This document shows, one piece after another, positions 1 to 7,702 of a stretch of DNA of 64,000 bases (within the stretch, counting starts at the first letter, position 1; each line of letters opens with the position of its first letter). The notes below the pieces were generated by a model. That model was not told the DNA's origin. It did not search any database and was given only the letters and a program-made list of their open reading frames with translations. The stretch is taken from contig PHEB01000001.1 of assembly GCA_002842735.1 (NCBI GenBank), forward strand, positions 142,915 through 206,914, read 5' to 3'. The position numbers were made by a program, and so were the translations under genes. The DNA comes from Alphaproteobacteria bacterium HGW-Alphaproteobacteria-7. GTDB taxonomy: Bacteria; Pseudomonadota; Alphaproteobacteria; Sphingomonadales; Sphingomonadaceae.

Positions 1-616
1 TCAGTTCCAGCGTCGCGTCGATCACTTCTGCAACATTGTGGCTGGGAATGCTGGTCGCCATGCCGACCGCGATCCCGCTTGACCCATTGGCGAGCAGGTT
101 GGGGAACAGGCCGGGGAAAATTTCCGGCTCGACCTCTTCACCGTTGTAAGTCGGCAGAAAATCGACCGTGCCTTCATCCAGCCCCGCCATCAGCGCCAGC
201 GCGGTCTTGGTCAGCCGCGCTTCGGTATAGCGATAGGCGGCGGCGTTATCGCCATCGACATTGCCGAAGTTGCCCTGGCCTTCAACCAGCGGATAACGCA
301 GCGCAAAATCCTGCGCCAGCCGCACCATCGCGTCATAAACCGAGGCATCGCCATGCGGGTGATACTTGCCGATCACATCGCCGACCACGCGCGCCGATTT
401 CTTGAACGCTGAGGATGGATCAAGCTTCAACTGCCGCATCGCCCACAGCAATCGGCGGTGCACCGGCTTCAACCCGTCGCGCAGATCGGGGAGCGAGCGC
501 GCGGTGATGGTGGACAGTGCATAAACGAGGTAGCGTTCGGACAGCGCAGCATCGAACGGCGCATCGACGATCGCATCAAACGGGTCTTCTGGCGGGGTGG
601 TAACAGTGTCGGACAT
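1..616 (-). CDS. parC: DNA topoisomerase IV subunit A, N-terminal part (cut by window edge)
   Basis: The first 205 residues of the breakage-reunion subunit of topoisomerase IV, which decatenates daughter chromosomes with ParE. The start is ATG at 616; the 3' end lies left of the window. The order is N-terminal arm, winged helix ([11 protein letters not shown]), the quinolone-pocket segment [20 protein letters not shown] and the catalytic tyrosine in [10 protein letters not shown]. GyrA is the alternative, but the [19 protein letters not shown] start and the absence of a GyrA-like leader favour ParC. The residue matching the quinolone-contacting serine (E. coli ParC Ser80) is alanine here. A long hairpin separates it from the ferredoxin gene upstream. 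Confidence 0.9.
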   Translation of the reverse strand, partial: MSDTVTTPPEDPFDAIVDAPFDAALSERYLVYALSTITARSLPDLRDGLKPVHRRLLWAMRQLKLDPSSAFKKSARVVGDVIGKYHPHGDASVYDAMVRLAQDFALRYPLVEGQGNFGNVDGDNAAAYRYTEARLTKTALALMAGLDEGTVDFLPTYNGEEVEPEIFPGLFPNLLANGSSGIAVGMATSIPSHNVAEVIDATLEL

Positions 617-745
617 GGCCCCCCTCTAGCAATCCGCCGCACCGCGAGGGAGAGGGGTTTCCACAGGCTTGAGCTCTTATGCTGCCAGCGCGCTAAGATG
701 CTGTCGCATCACGCGCTGGAAATGCTCAAGCGCCGCACGGGCTTA

Positions 746-783
746 ACCAAAGTTCGATGAGGCAAAGCCCATCGAACTTTGGT
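746..783. terminator. Perfect 14-bp inverted repeat downstream of the ferredoxin gene
   Basis: The arms at 746-759 and 770-783 are exact reverse complements with a 10-nt loop. The hairpin begins two bases after the ferredoxin stop codon, so it probably ends the desulfurase-ferredoxin transcript and insulates parC. There is no clean U-run, so the terminator role is inferred. The rest of 617-784 shows nothing else recognisable. Confidence 0.6.
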
Positions 784-784
784 A

Positions 785-1120
785 TTACATCCGCCGCAGA
801 TCATTGCTTTCGGACGGCACGCTGACGGTCAGTCCGTCCATCTCGGCCGTCAGTTCGATCTGGCATGACAGGCGCGACGTGCGCCGCGCTCCGGCGGCGA
901 AATCGAGCATGTCTTCCTCCTCATCGGCGGCGGGGGGCAGGCGGTCGAACCATTCGGCAGCGACGATCACGTGGCACGTTGAACAGGCCATCTGCCCTTC
1001 GCAGGTACCCTCCAGCGGCAGCCCCGCCGCCTGGCCGACGCGCAGCAGATTGTCGCCCGCTTCGCACGCCGTTTCCACCCGCTTGCCATGGGGGTCGACA
1101 AAGGTGATGGTGATGCTCAC
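785..1120 (-). CDS. fdx: 2Fe-2S ferredoxin, adrenodoxin/Isc type
   Basis: A 111-residue plant/vertebrate-type ferredoxin. Cluster ligands are visible as CEGQMACSTC in the N-terminal half, with a fourth cysteine in RLSCQIEL near the C-terminus. The spacing is that of Isc-type (adrenodoxin-like) ferredoxins, which donate electrons for Fe-S cluster assembly. Its ATG overlaps the stop of the upstream cysteine desulfurase by 4 bp, indicating translational coupling and supporting a role in the desulfurase reaction. A role with another monooxygenase or reductase partner cannot be excluded. Confidence 0.88.
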   Translation of the reverse strand: MSITITFVDPHGKRVETACEAGDNLLRVGQAAGLPLEGTCEGQMACSTCHVIVAAEWFDRLPPAADEEEDMLDFAAGARRTSRLSCQIELTAEMDGLTVSVPSESNDLRRM

Positions 1121-2217
1121 AGGCCTTGCTCCTTGGCGGCAGAGAGGATCGCGCTGGCGGCGACCTCGATGTCCTGCGCCGCGGTATAGCGGCCAAATCC
1201 CAGCCGAATAGAGGACTTTGCCTGCCCGTCAGTCAGCCCGATCGCCTTCAACACATGGCTCGGCCGGCCCGATCCGCTGGCGCAGGCGCTGCCTGCCGAG
1301 AACATCACATTGCGGCAATCTGAGATCAAGCGGGCGACGTCGAGGCCGTCTAATCGCACATTGAGATTGCCGGGCCAGCGGTGGTCGACGCTGCCGTTGA
1401 CCTCCCATCCCGCAAAGGCATCGCGGGCAATGTTCGCCAAATGTTTCACGTGAAACATTTGCGCTTCGATCCCCTCTGCCGCCACCTGCGCCGCCGCGCC
1501 GAACCCGGCGCAAAGCGCGGGCGAGAGGGTGCCTGAACGAAGGCTAGCCTCCTGTCCGCCGCCCCACAGCAGGGGTGCGGGGCGCGGCGCATCTGCGGCG
1601 ATCCACAAGGCACCAATCCCCTTTGGCCCGTGAATCTTGTGCGCCGATACCGCGATGTAGTCGGGCCTAAAGGGGGTCAAGGCGAGCCTACCGATAGCCT
1701 GGACGGCATCAACCAGAACCCGCGCTCCGGCAGCGTGAGCGATAGTGATGGCCTCGGCCAGCGGATGGATCACGCCGATTTCATTATTGACCGCCATCAC
1801 CGCGACAAGCCCGGTTGCAGGCGTGATCGCGGCCTTCAGCGCGTCAAGATCGGCGCGGCCATCGGGCAGGACGGGGAGCACGGTGAAGCGCCGCCCCTGC
1901 GCCTCCACCACCCGCGCGCAATCGAGCACTGCTGCATGCTCGGCGGCGAAGGTGATGACATCGCCCGGCGTGCCTTGCAGCACCATATTGAGCGCTTCGG
2001 TTGCGCCGGAGGTAAAGATCACTTTCCCATCATCGGGCAGCAAAGCCGCGACCCGACCCCGCGCCGCCTCCACCGCCGCCGCCGCCATGCGGCCCATGCG
2101 GTGGGCGGAATGCGGGTTGCCGAAGGTGTCGCTGTCCGGCCCGCCGAGCCAGCGCAGCATCGCCTCACGCGCCTCGGGGGCGAGCGGCGTGGTGGCTTGG
2201 TAATCGAGGTAGATCAT
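1117..2217 (-). CDS. Cysteine desulfurase (NifS/IscS family), first paralogue
   Basis: A 366-residue PLP-dependent enzyme of aminotransferase class V that removes sulfur from cysteine as enzyme-bound persulfide. The N-terminus MIYLDYQATTPLAPEA is typical of the family. The PLP lysine is in SAHKIHGPKG and the catalytic cysteine in SAGSACASGSG. It overlaps the ferredoxin gene downstream and follows a second desulfurase gene, separated by a palindromic repeat. The coding sequence contains a perfect parS site, read as QMFHVKH in the protein. Whether it serves general Fe-S assembly or tRNA thiolation cannot be decided from sequence. Confidence 0.88.
   Translation of the reverse strand: MIYLDYQATTPLAPEAREAMLRWLGGPDSDTFGNPHSAHRMGRMAAAAVEAARGRVAALLPDDGKVIFTSGATEALNMVLQGTPGDVITFAAEHAAVLDCARVVEAQGRRFTVLPVLPDGRADLDALKAAITPATGLVAVMAVNNEIGVIHPLAEAITIAHAAGARVLVDAVQAIGRLALTPFRPDYIAVSAHKIHGPKGIGALWIAADAPRPAPLLWGGGQEASLRSGTLSPALCAGFGAAAQVAAEGIEAQMFHVKHLANIARDAFAGWEVNGSVDHRWPGNLNVRLDGLDVARLISDCRNVMFSAGSACASGSGRPSHVLKAIGLTDGQAKSSIRLGFGRYTAAQDIEVAASAILSAAKEQGL
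1442..1457. promoter_or_regulatory. parS: parS chromosome-partitioning site (ParB binding)
   Basis: TGTTTCACGTGAAACA matches the bacterial parS consensus at all 16 positions. It sits in a larger perfect 22-bp palindrome (1439-1460) inside the desulfurase coding sequence. ParB binds such sites, spreads along the DNA and directs origin segregation with ParA. The encoded FHVKH peptide is a common sign of intragenic parS. I saw no second copy in the window. Confidence 0.85.
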
Positions 2218-2236
2218 CGGTTCACGCCCCCACCCT

Positions 2237-2320
2237 CGTCATTGCGAGGAGCGAAGCAACGCGGCAATCCAGAGCGTATCGCGAGACACTCTGGATTGCT
2301 TCGCTGCGCTCGCAATGACG
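2237..2320. repeat. Palindromic repeat family R1 (GTCATTGCGAG), copy 1
   Basis: Begins CGTCATTGCGAGGAGCGAAG and ends with its near reverse complement, ending GCTCGCAATGACG. It is an inverted pair of palindromic units filling the gap between the two desulfurase genes. Related copies lie at 8382-8486 and 20928-21025. This type of intergenic REP-like repeat is common in alphaproteobacteria. It encodes nothing. Confidence 0.8.
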
Positions 2321-2322
2321 AA

Positions 2323-3360
2323 CTAGCATAGCGAAGCCCAAGCATCGGCAAACCGCTCCAAGTCCTCGGGCGTGGTGTTCCACCCCAAACTCACCCGGAT
2401 GGTGCGCGCGGCCACATCATCCGCCACGCCAAAGGCATCAAGCACCCGGCTTTTCTTGAGCGTGCCCGAAGAACACGCGCTCCCCGCCGACACGGCAAAG
2501 CCCATGGCGTCGAGCCGGATCAGCAATGCCTGCGAGCTGATCGTGGGGTGGGCGACCGAGATAATATGGGAGCATTGAAAGCCCGGTGCGATCACCTCAC
2601 CATGACGGAAAAGCGCGTTCTTCAAGTCGAAATGCTGTTCAACCGTGGTTGCCCAACTATCCAGCCCGCCCGCTTCCAGCGCCGCTGCCATGCCAAGCGC
2701 GCCGGGCAGATTCTCGGTGCCCTGACGATAACCGCGTTCATGCCCGCCGCTCGGCTCCAGCAGATTGAAATCGCGCACCAGCAATGCGCCGATCCCGATC
2801 GGTCCGCCGAACTTATGTGCGCTGACGACGATCATGTCGGCATCAGGAAGCGTCATCTTTCTGGCACTTTGCGAGCAATCGACGAGCAGTTGCCCTCCAC
2901 TCTCACGGACCGATTCCGCCAGCTTGCCTTGCAGATATGGCATTAAATTCGTGCCAGTTTCCGAATTGATTTGCTGCACTGCCACCAGAGCGCCAGCGCT
3001 GTTTGTGAGCGTATCGGGATCAACTTCGCCGTCAGTAACCGGCACAACCTCCGCATCGGGCGCGGCGCGAAATACCGCGTCATGCTCGACCGCGCTGACA
3101 ATCCGGCGGTTCACCTTCGCGCGGTTCAGCGCAATCCACAACGCCTCGCTCGCGCCGGAGGTGAAGATCAGCTCCCCGCTCCATTGTAGCGAAGCCTTGA
3201 TCCGCTCACGCGCATCCTCCAGCAGGTGCCGCGCCTTGCGCCCTTCCGCGTGGGGCGAGGACGGGTTGGCCCACAGCGCAAACCCCTCCTCCATCGCCGC
3301 CTTTGCCTCGGGCCGCAGCGGCGATGTGGCCGCGTGGTCGAGATAGATCCGCTCCGGAAT
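2323..3360 (-). CDS. Cysteine desulfurase-like PLP enzyme, second paralogue; probable AUU start
   Basis: About 345 residues. The PLP lysine is in SAHKFGGPIG, the sugar-of-sulfur loop cysteine in SAGSACSSGTLKKSR, and the substrate loop is YRQGTEN. The first ATG in frame (3294) would remove the conserved start IYLDHAATSPLRPEA, which is clearly encoded upstream. An in-frame TGA at 3366-3364 sits just before it, and no ATG, GTG or TTG lies between. The best start is ATT at 3360, seven bases after an AGGGG ribosome-binding site; CTG at 3318 is a weaker option. AUU starts are rare (infC and pcnB in E. coli), so a sequencing error is possible. It heads the desulfurase-ferredoxin operon. Confidence 0.82.
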   Translation of the reverse strand: MPERIYLDHAATSPLRPEAKAAMEEGFALWANPSSPHAEGRKARHLLEDARERIKASLQWSGELIFTSGASEALWIALNRAKVNRRIVSAVEHDAVFRAAPDAEVVPVTDGEVDPDTLTNSAGALVAVQQINSETGTNLMPYLQGKLAESVRESGGQLLVDCSQSARKMTLPDADMIVVSAHKFGGPIGIGALLVRDFNLLEPSGGHERGYRQGTENLPGALGMAAALEAGGLDSWATTVEQHFDLKNALFRHGEVIAPGFQCSHIISVAHPTISSQALLIRLDAMGFAVSAGSACSSGTLKKSRVLDAFGVADDVAARTIRVSLGWNTTPEDLERFADAWASLC

Positions 3361-3380
3361 GGCTCAGCCCCTACAAAAAA

Positions 3381-3408
3381 TTGCGAATTGCGCGCGCGTC
3401 CCTATATA
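3381..3408 (+). promoter_or_regulatory. Predicted sigma-70-type promoter for the hydrolase gene
   Basis: TTGCGA (3381-3386) and TATATA (3403-3408) are spaced by 16 bp and lie about 60 bp before the ATG at 3470. The gap to the desulfurase gene is divergent, so a promoter is expected here. Prediction from spacing and sequence only. Confidence 0.45.
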
Positions 3409-3469
3409 GAGCGCGCTTTCGCGGACGCCACCCGGCGTAGCGCGGCCCCTCGATCAACAAGGTCTGCTC

Positions 3470-4126
3470 ATGCCATCCGTCATCTTCCCCGGCCCCGAAG
3501 GCCGTCTTGAAGGCCGTTTCTCCCCCCCGCCGCGCCCGCGTGCGCCCGTGGCGATGATCCTGCACCCGCACCCCGAAGGCGGCGGCACCATGAACGACCG
3601 GATCGTGCAGCGGCTTTACAAAACCTTTGCCGATCGCGGCTTTGCCACCCTGCGGTTCAACTTTCGCGGCGTGGGCCGTTCGCAAGGCAGCTTCGATTCC
3701 GGCATCGGCGAGCTTTCCGACGCGGCGAGCGCATTGGATTGGGTGCAGTCGATCCACCCTGAGGCACAAAGCACCTGGATCGCGGGCTATTCTTTCGGCG
3801 CGCTGATCGGGATGCAATTGCTGATGCGCCGCCCCGAAGTGCGCGGGTTTATCTCGGTCGCGCCGCCCGCCAATATGTATGATTTCAGCTTCCTCGCCCC
3901 TTGTCCTGCGAGCGGCATCTTCGTGCAGGGCGCGGCGGATACCGTGGTGCAGCCGATTGCGGTGCAGAAGCTGGTCGACAAGCTGCGCACGCAAAAGCAC
4001 ATCACTATCCACCACGAAGAAATCCCGCGCGCCAACCACTTCTTCGAAAACGAGATCGAGGAATTGATGGGTTCGGTGAACAATTATCTGGATTTCCGGC
4101 TCTCGCCCGATTGCCCGATCAAGTGA
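3470..4126 (+). CDS. Alpha/beta hydrolase, COG2945-like
   Basis: A 218-residue cytoplasmic alpha/beta hydrolase. The early HPHPEGGGTMND segment and FNFRGVGRSQG oxyanion region are typical of this small hydrolase group. The nucleophile elbow is GYSFGA (about residues 104-109). The acid is expected near GAADTVV and the histidine is in PRANHFF. Length is normal for the family. The substrate is unknown; esterase or dienelactone-like activity is possible. It is divergent from the desulfurases. A short GC hairpin (about 4136-4152) follows the stop and may end transcription. Confidence 0.82.
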   Translation: MPSVIFPGPEGRLEGRFSPPPRPRAPVAMILHPHPEGGGTMNDRIVQRLYKTFADRGFATLRFNFRGVGRSQGSFDSGIGELSDAASALDWVQSIHPEAQSTWIAGYSFGALIGMQLLMRRPEVRGFISVAPPANMYDFSFLAPCPASGIFVQGAADTVVQPIAVQKLVDKLRTQKHITIHHEEIPRANHFFENEIEELMGSVNNYLDFRLSPDCPIK

Positions 4127-4155
4127 TGCGTTGATGCGGGCGGTGGACGCCGCCC

Positions 4156-4368
4156 CTACCCTTCCCCGGCGGCCTTGATCTGGGTGATCGGCGCTTCGCC
4201 GGTGCTGGTGGGCAGCGTCCAGATCAGCACGTTGAGCACCGCGATCACCGCCAGCACCATCATCAGCGCGGGCTGTTTGATCTGCCCCGTGCGCCGCCAC
4301 AGCGCGTAGGCCCCGGCCAGCAGTGCCAGCGCGGCGAGCATGACGATGGATAATACGATATCGGTCAT
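4156..4368 (-). CDS. Small two-helix membrane protein of unknown function
   Basis: Seventy residues with two hydrophobic segments, roughly residues 4-24 (IVLSIVMLAALALLAGAYAL) and 35-52 (LMMVLAVIAVLNVLIW), joined by a basic loop (WRRTGQIKQ). The topology suggests both ends outside and the loop in the cytoplasm. Family not recognised. It is convergent with the hydrolase gene and divergent from the DUF3597 gene. The start ATG at 4368 gives a well-formed first helix, so I regard the gene as real. Confidence 0.65.
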   Translation of the reverse strand: MTDIVLSIVMLAALALLAGAYALWRRTGQIKQPALMMVLAVIAVLNVLIWTLPTSTGEAPITQIKAAGEG

Positions 4369-4475
4369 ACGGAAGAGCCTTCCTGTGAAGCCCGCAGCAC
4401 GAAATTAGGAGTCGCCATACTTCAACATATCCAGCATATTGAATTGGCAAAGCTTAATGCCACAATGGGAGGGTT

Positions 4476-4859
4476 ATGATGGGTATTTTCAGTTCAATCA
4501 AGAATGCGGTCTGGGGTTCAGGCGATGATAAAAAGGCCGAAGCGCCTGCGCCCAAGCCTGTTGCTGCACCCGCTGCACCAGCCGCCCCCGCTGCGCCTGA
4601 CCCGATCAGCCAGGCCGAAATGGAAGCGCGCATCGCCGCCATGCCCAATGCCGACAAATTCAATTGGCGCACATCAATCGTCGATCTGATGAAGATGGTC
4701 GGGCTCGACCCCAGCTTTGCCAATCGCAAGGAATTGGCCGGGGAACTGGGCATGGAAGGATATAGCGGCACCGCCGAAGAAAACATCAATCTGCACCACG
4801 CCGTGCTCAACCTGCTGGCAGCCGAGGGCGGCAAGGTAGGCGGCATCCTCAAGGATTGA
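4476..4859 (+). CDS. DUF3597-type protein
   Basis: A 127-residue protein with a short N-terminal segment, an Ala/Pro-rich linker (APAPKPVAAPAAPAAP, about residues 24-45) and a conserved C-terminal part beginning NWRTSIVDLMKMVGLDPS and ending in the NLHHAVLNLLAAEGGKV helix. This layout is that of DUF3597 (LysM-less YidB-like) proteins of unknown role. A GGGAGGG ribosome-binding site precedes a double ATG (4476 and 4479); either could be used. A function cannot be inferred. Confidence 0.8.
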   Translation: MMGIFSSIKNAVWGSGDDKKAEAPAPKPVAAPAAPAAPAAPDPISQAEMEARIAAMPNADKFNWRTSIVDLMKMVGLDPSFANRKELAGELGMEGYSGTAEENINLHHAVLNLLAAEGGKVGGILKD

Positions 4860-4906
4860 TCCTGCGCGATTGACTCCGCTTGGCCGCCTCGTCAAACCTT
4901 GCGCCC

Positions 4907-6754
4907 ATGAGAGAGAACCACGCTGATTTCACCCGCCGCCAAACCCTTGCCGGGTTTGGCGGCGTTTCCGCGCTTGCGCTGCTGCCCGCCTGCGCCGCAA
5001 CCAGCACCGCGCCCAATAGCGGAGCGCCGGTCGCTGGGCTTGATCCCGATGCCGCGCTCGACAGGATCGCCTACCGGATGCTCGCCCACGAACCGGGCCG
5101 CGCTACCGGGCTGGGTGTGGACACCGGCGAATATGCCGCGTGGCGATCAACCTTCGGCACGGCGGGCGAACAAGGGCGCAGCGAATATGCGGCCACGCTC
5201 AAGGAACTGGTCGCCGAAGCCCGCGCCTACCCCAAGGATGGCCTGACCAGCGATCAGCAGATCGGGTTTGAGGTCGTCGAAACCGCGTTTTCCAAAGCGC
5301 TTGAAGGCATGGCGATGCCCTACGGCGATGTCGCGGTCGGCAGCTGGCGCAATGCGCCCTATGTGGTGATCCAGAATGTGGGCGGCTATATTGATCTGCC
5401 GCGGTTCTTCGGTTCGACCCAGCCGTTGAATGCATCCGAAGATGTCGGCCCTTACATGGACCGCCTCGCCGAAGTTCCCGCGATCCTCGACGGAGAGCTT
5501 GACCGCATCCGCGCCGCGCGCGCCATGGGCGTGGTGCCGCCGGCCTTCCTGATCGACAAGGCGATCGCCCAGATGGAAGCGAGCATCGCCAGCGCCAGCG
5601 ATAGCTACGCCGGGCCGCTCACCGCCGCACCGTTCAACATTGGCGACTGGGCCGCACCGCAAGCCGGGCGGATCGTCGCCAACGGGATTGTCCCCGCGCT
5701 CGAACGCCAGATTGCCGAACTCAAGGCCCAGCGCGCCGTCGCGAAGGATAGCGCCGGGATGTGGGCGCAGCCGATGGGTGAGGAATATTACAGCTGGGCG
5801 GTCGGCGCATCGACCACGACCGCGATGACGCCCGATGAAATCCACCGTCAGGGGCTGGCCGAACTTGACGAAATCCACGGGAAAATGGACCCGATCCTGC
5901 GCGAAATCGGCTATACCCAAGGCACCGTGGGTGACCGGATGCGCGCGTTGTCAGACGATCCGCGTTACAAATTTGCCGAGGGCGATCCGGGGCGCGAGGA
6001 AATCTTCGCCTTCATCAATGACCGGGTGGCGTGGATCAAATCGCAGATGCCGCGCGCGTTCAACCAACTGGTCGACCCCCCGCTCGAAATCCGCCGCCTG
6101 CCGCTCGCTGAAGAACCCGGCGCGCCGGGGGCTTACGGCGGGGCGGGCAGCAAGGATGGCTCGATTCCGGGGCGGTTCTGGATCAACCTCAGAACCACCG
6201 ATCTGCACCGCAAATATGACTTGGCCGACCTTGCCTTCCACGAATCGATCCCCGGCCACGTGTGGGAAGGCGAGTTTTCCAACCGCCTGCCGCTGATCCG
6301 ATCGATCCTCGCCTTCAACGCTTTTTCCGAAGGCTGGGCGCTTTATGCCGAACAATTGGCGGATGAGCTGGGCGCTTATGATGAATTCAAGGTCGGGCGG
6401 CTGGGCTACCTCCAATCGCTCGCCTTTCGTGCCTGCCGGTTGGTGGTGGATACCGGGCTGCACTCCAAACGCTGGACGCGCGAACAGGGGCGGCAGTTCT
6501 TTGTCGAGCGCAACGGCTCCAAGGTCGAAGAAGTGGCGAGCGAGGTTGATCGTTATTGCAGTTGGCCGGGGCAGGCCTGCGGTTACAAGATCGGCCACAG
6601 CGAAATCGTGCGCCAACGCGCGCGGGCGCAGGCGGAACTGGGCGGCGCGTATGATTTCAAGGCGTTCAACACCGCCGTGGTGCTGGGCGGCAACGCCCCG
6701 CTGAGCGTGGTGGCGAACACGGTGAGCCGCTACATCGCGGGCGCGCGGGGGTGA
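4907..6754 (+). CDS. DUF885 family metallopeptidase-like lipoprotein, Tat signal
   Basis: A 615-residue exported protein. I chose ATG 4907 because it places the twin-arginine motif TRRQTLAGF directly at the N-terminus, followed by a hydrophobic stretch and a lipobox ending LLPAC. The DUF885 domain fills the rest. Gluzincin-like residues are HESIPGH (about residues 448-454) and the downstream EGWALYAEQ glutamate. Related proteins are regarded as zinc carboxypeptidase-like enzymes, but the substrate is unknown. Its TGA overlaps the ATG of the methyltransferase remnant, suggesting they once formed an operon. Confidence 0.87.
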   Translation: MRENHADFTRRQTLAGFGGVSALALLPACAATSTAPNSGAPVAGLDPDAALDRIAYRMLAHEPGRATGLGVDTGEYAAWRSTFGTAGEQGRSEYAATLKELVAEARAYPKDGLTSDQQIGFEVVETAFSKALEGMAMPYGDVAVGSWRNAPYVVIQNVGGYIDLPRFFGSTQPLNASEDVGPYMDRLAEVPAILDGELDRIRAARAMGVVPPAFLIDKAIAQMEASIASASDSYAGPLTAAPFNIGDWAAPQAGRIVANGIVPALERQIAELKAQRAVAKDSAGMWAQPMGEEYYSWAVGASTTTAMTPDEIHRQGLAELDEIHGKMDPILREIGYTQGTVGDRMRALSDDPRYKFAEGDPGREEIFAFINDRVAWIKSQMPRAFNQLVDPPLEIRRLPLAEEPGAPGAYGGAGSKDGSIPGRFWINLRTTDLHRKYDLADLAFHESIPGHVWEGEFSNRLPLIRSILAFNAFSEGWALYAEQLADELGAYDEFKVGRLGYLQSLAFRACRLVVDTGLHSKRWTREQGRQFFVERNGSKVEEVASEVDRYCSWPGQACGYKIGHSEIVRQRARAQAELGGAYDFKAFNTAVVLGGNAPLSVVANTVSRYIAGARG

Positions 6755-6834
6755 TGCCGAACAAACTCTATTTCGGGGATAATCTCCACGTCCTGCGCGA
6801 ACATATCGCGGATGCCAGCGTTGATCTGATTTAA
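6754..6834 (+). pseudogene. DNA methyltransferase, 5' remnant (26 codons)
   Basis: MPNKLYFGDNLHVLREHIAD followed by ASVDLI and then TAA. This is the characteristic N-terminus of a site-specific DNA methyltransferase family that normally continues YLDPPF. The break falls immediately before the catalytic DPPF motif. The 3' end of the same gene reappears at about 7709. What lay between, which I estimate from family knowledge at around 1 kb of catalytic core, has been replaced by a DUF3800 gene. Confidence 0.75.
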
Positions 6835-6854
6835 AAAAGGCTCGCAGAGACTTC

Positions 6855-7595
6855 ATGGGCGAACCCCTTCCTTATTCCGATTACATCGTTTTCGCCGACG
6901 AAAGCGGTGATCATGGGCTGGACAAGATTGACCCCGAATTCCCGATGTTCGCCCTGTCCTTTTGCATGATCGAGAAGGCGGCATACATAAGCAGTGTTGT
7001 TCCCGCATTTCAGCAGTTCAAATTCGATTTTTGGGGCCATGACGGGGTGGTTCTTCACGAACATGAGATCCGCAAGAGGAAGGGGCCGTTCACACTTCTG
7101 CTCACCAATCCCGATTTGCGTGCCAGTTTTTATGAACGCTTGAATGGGCTGATGGCCGACACACCAATGTCCATCGTCGCGTCAGTGATCGACAAGGTTA
7201 AACTCAAGGCCAAATACGCCCAACCTTCGAACCCCTATGAAATCGCGCTTCTTTTCTGCATGGAGCGACTGCTGGGACAGTTGTTGGCAAAAGGGCAGTC
7301 GGACCGAACTGTTCACGTGCTTTTCGAGAGCCGCGGCAAACAGGAGGATGCCGACCTCGAACTGGAATTTCGCCGGATTTGCGCGAACCAGCGCAACTGG
7401 GGTTGGAAGCAGACCGACTTCACCCAAATCCGGTTTGAGCCTGTTTTCGTGAAGAAAGCCGCTAATGCAACCGGGCTTCAGCTATCAGATCTGACTGCGA
7501 GACCGATTGCCCTACACTATCTGCGGCCCGATCAAAGCAATCGCGCCTATGATACGATCTCAACCAAGTTGCGAGCCGTGAAATGCTTCCCCTAA
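6855..7595 (+). CDS. DUF3800 protein, predicted RNase H-like nuclease
   Basis: A 246-residue protein with the DUF3800 signature. The order is IVFADESGDHG at the N-terminus (acidic catalytic residues), HEHEIRK, FESRGKQEDADLELE in the second half, and the C-terminal LQLSDLTARPI motif. The fold is predicted to be RNase H-like and the family turns up in mobile and defence contexts; the substrate is not established. It lies between two pieces of a broken methyltransferase gene, so it arrived by replacement. Translation is visibly less GC-rich than its neighbours in places (for example about 6960-7150). ATG 6855 follows an AAAAGG/GAG-type leader. Confidence 0.82.
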   Translation: MGEPLPYSDYIVFADESGDHGLDKIDPEFPMFALSFCMIEKAAYISSVVPAFQQFKFDFWGHDGVVLHEHEIRKRKGPFTLLLTNPDLRASFYERLNGLMADTPMSIVASVIDKVKLKAKYAQPSNPYEIALLFCMERLLGQLLAKGQSDRTVHVLFESRGKQEDADLELEFRRICANQRNWGWKQTDFTQIRFEPVFVKKAANATGLQLSDLTARPIALHYLRPDQSNRAYDTISTKLRAVKCFP

Positions 7596-7702
7596 TAGCT
7601 TACGCCAACGCATAAAAACAAAGGGACCCCAGGTTGTCCCAGAGTCCCTATGCCGACCGGGTAGGTCCCAATCCGGCTTCTGAGATAACATTCTTGCTGC
7701 AA

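Noticed and set aside
7313..7328. GTTCACGTGC as a second parS
   Set aside because: Only the CACGTG centre and a few flanking bases match. The right arm lacks AAACA.
7622..7649. GGGAC/GTCCC self-complementary segments as a small RNA or attachment site
   Set aside because: Stems of only five or six bases with competing pairings and no second copy found. At most a weak terminator for the DUF3800 gene.
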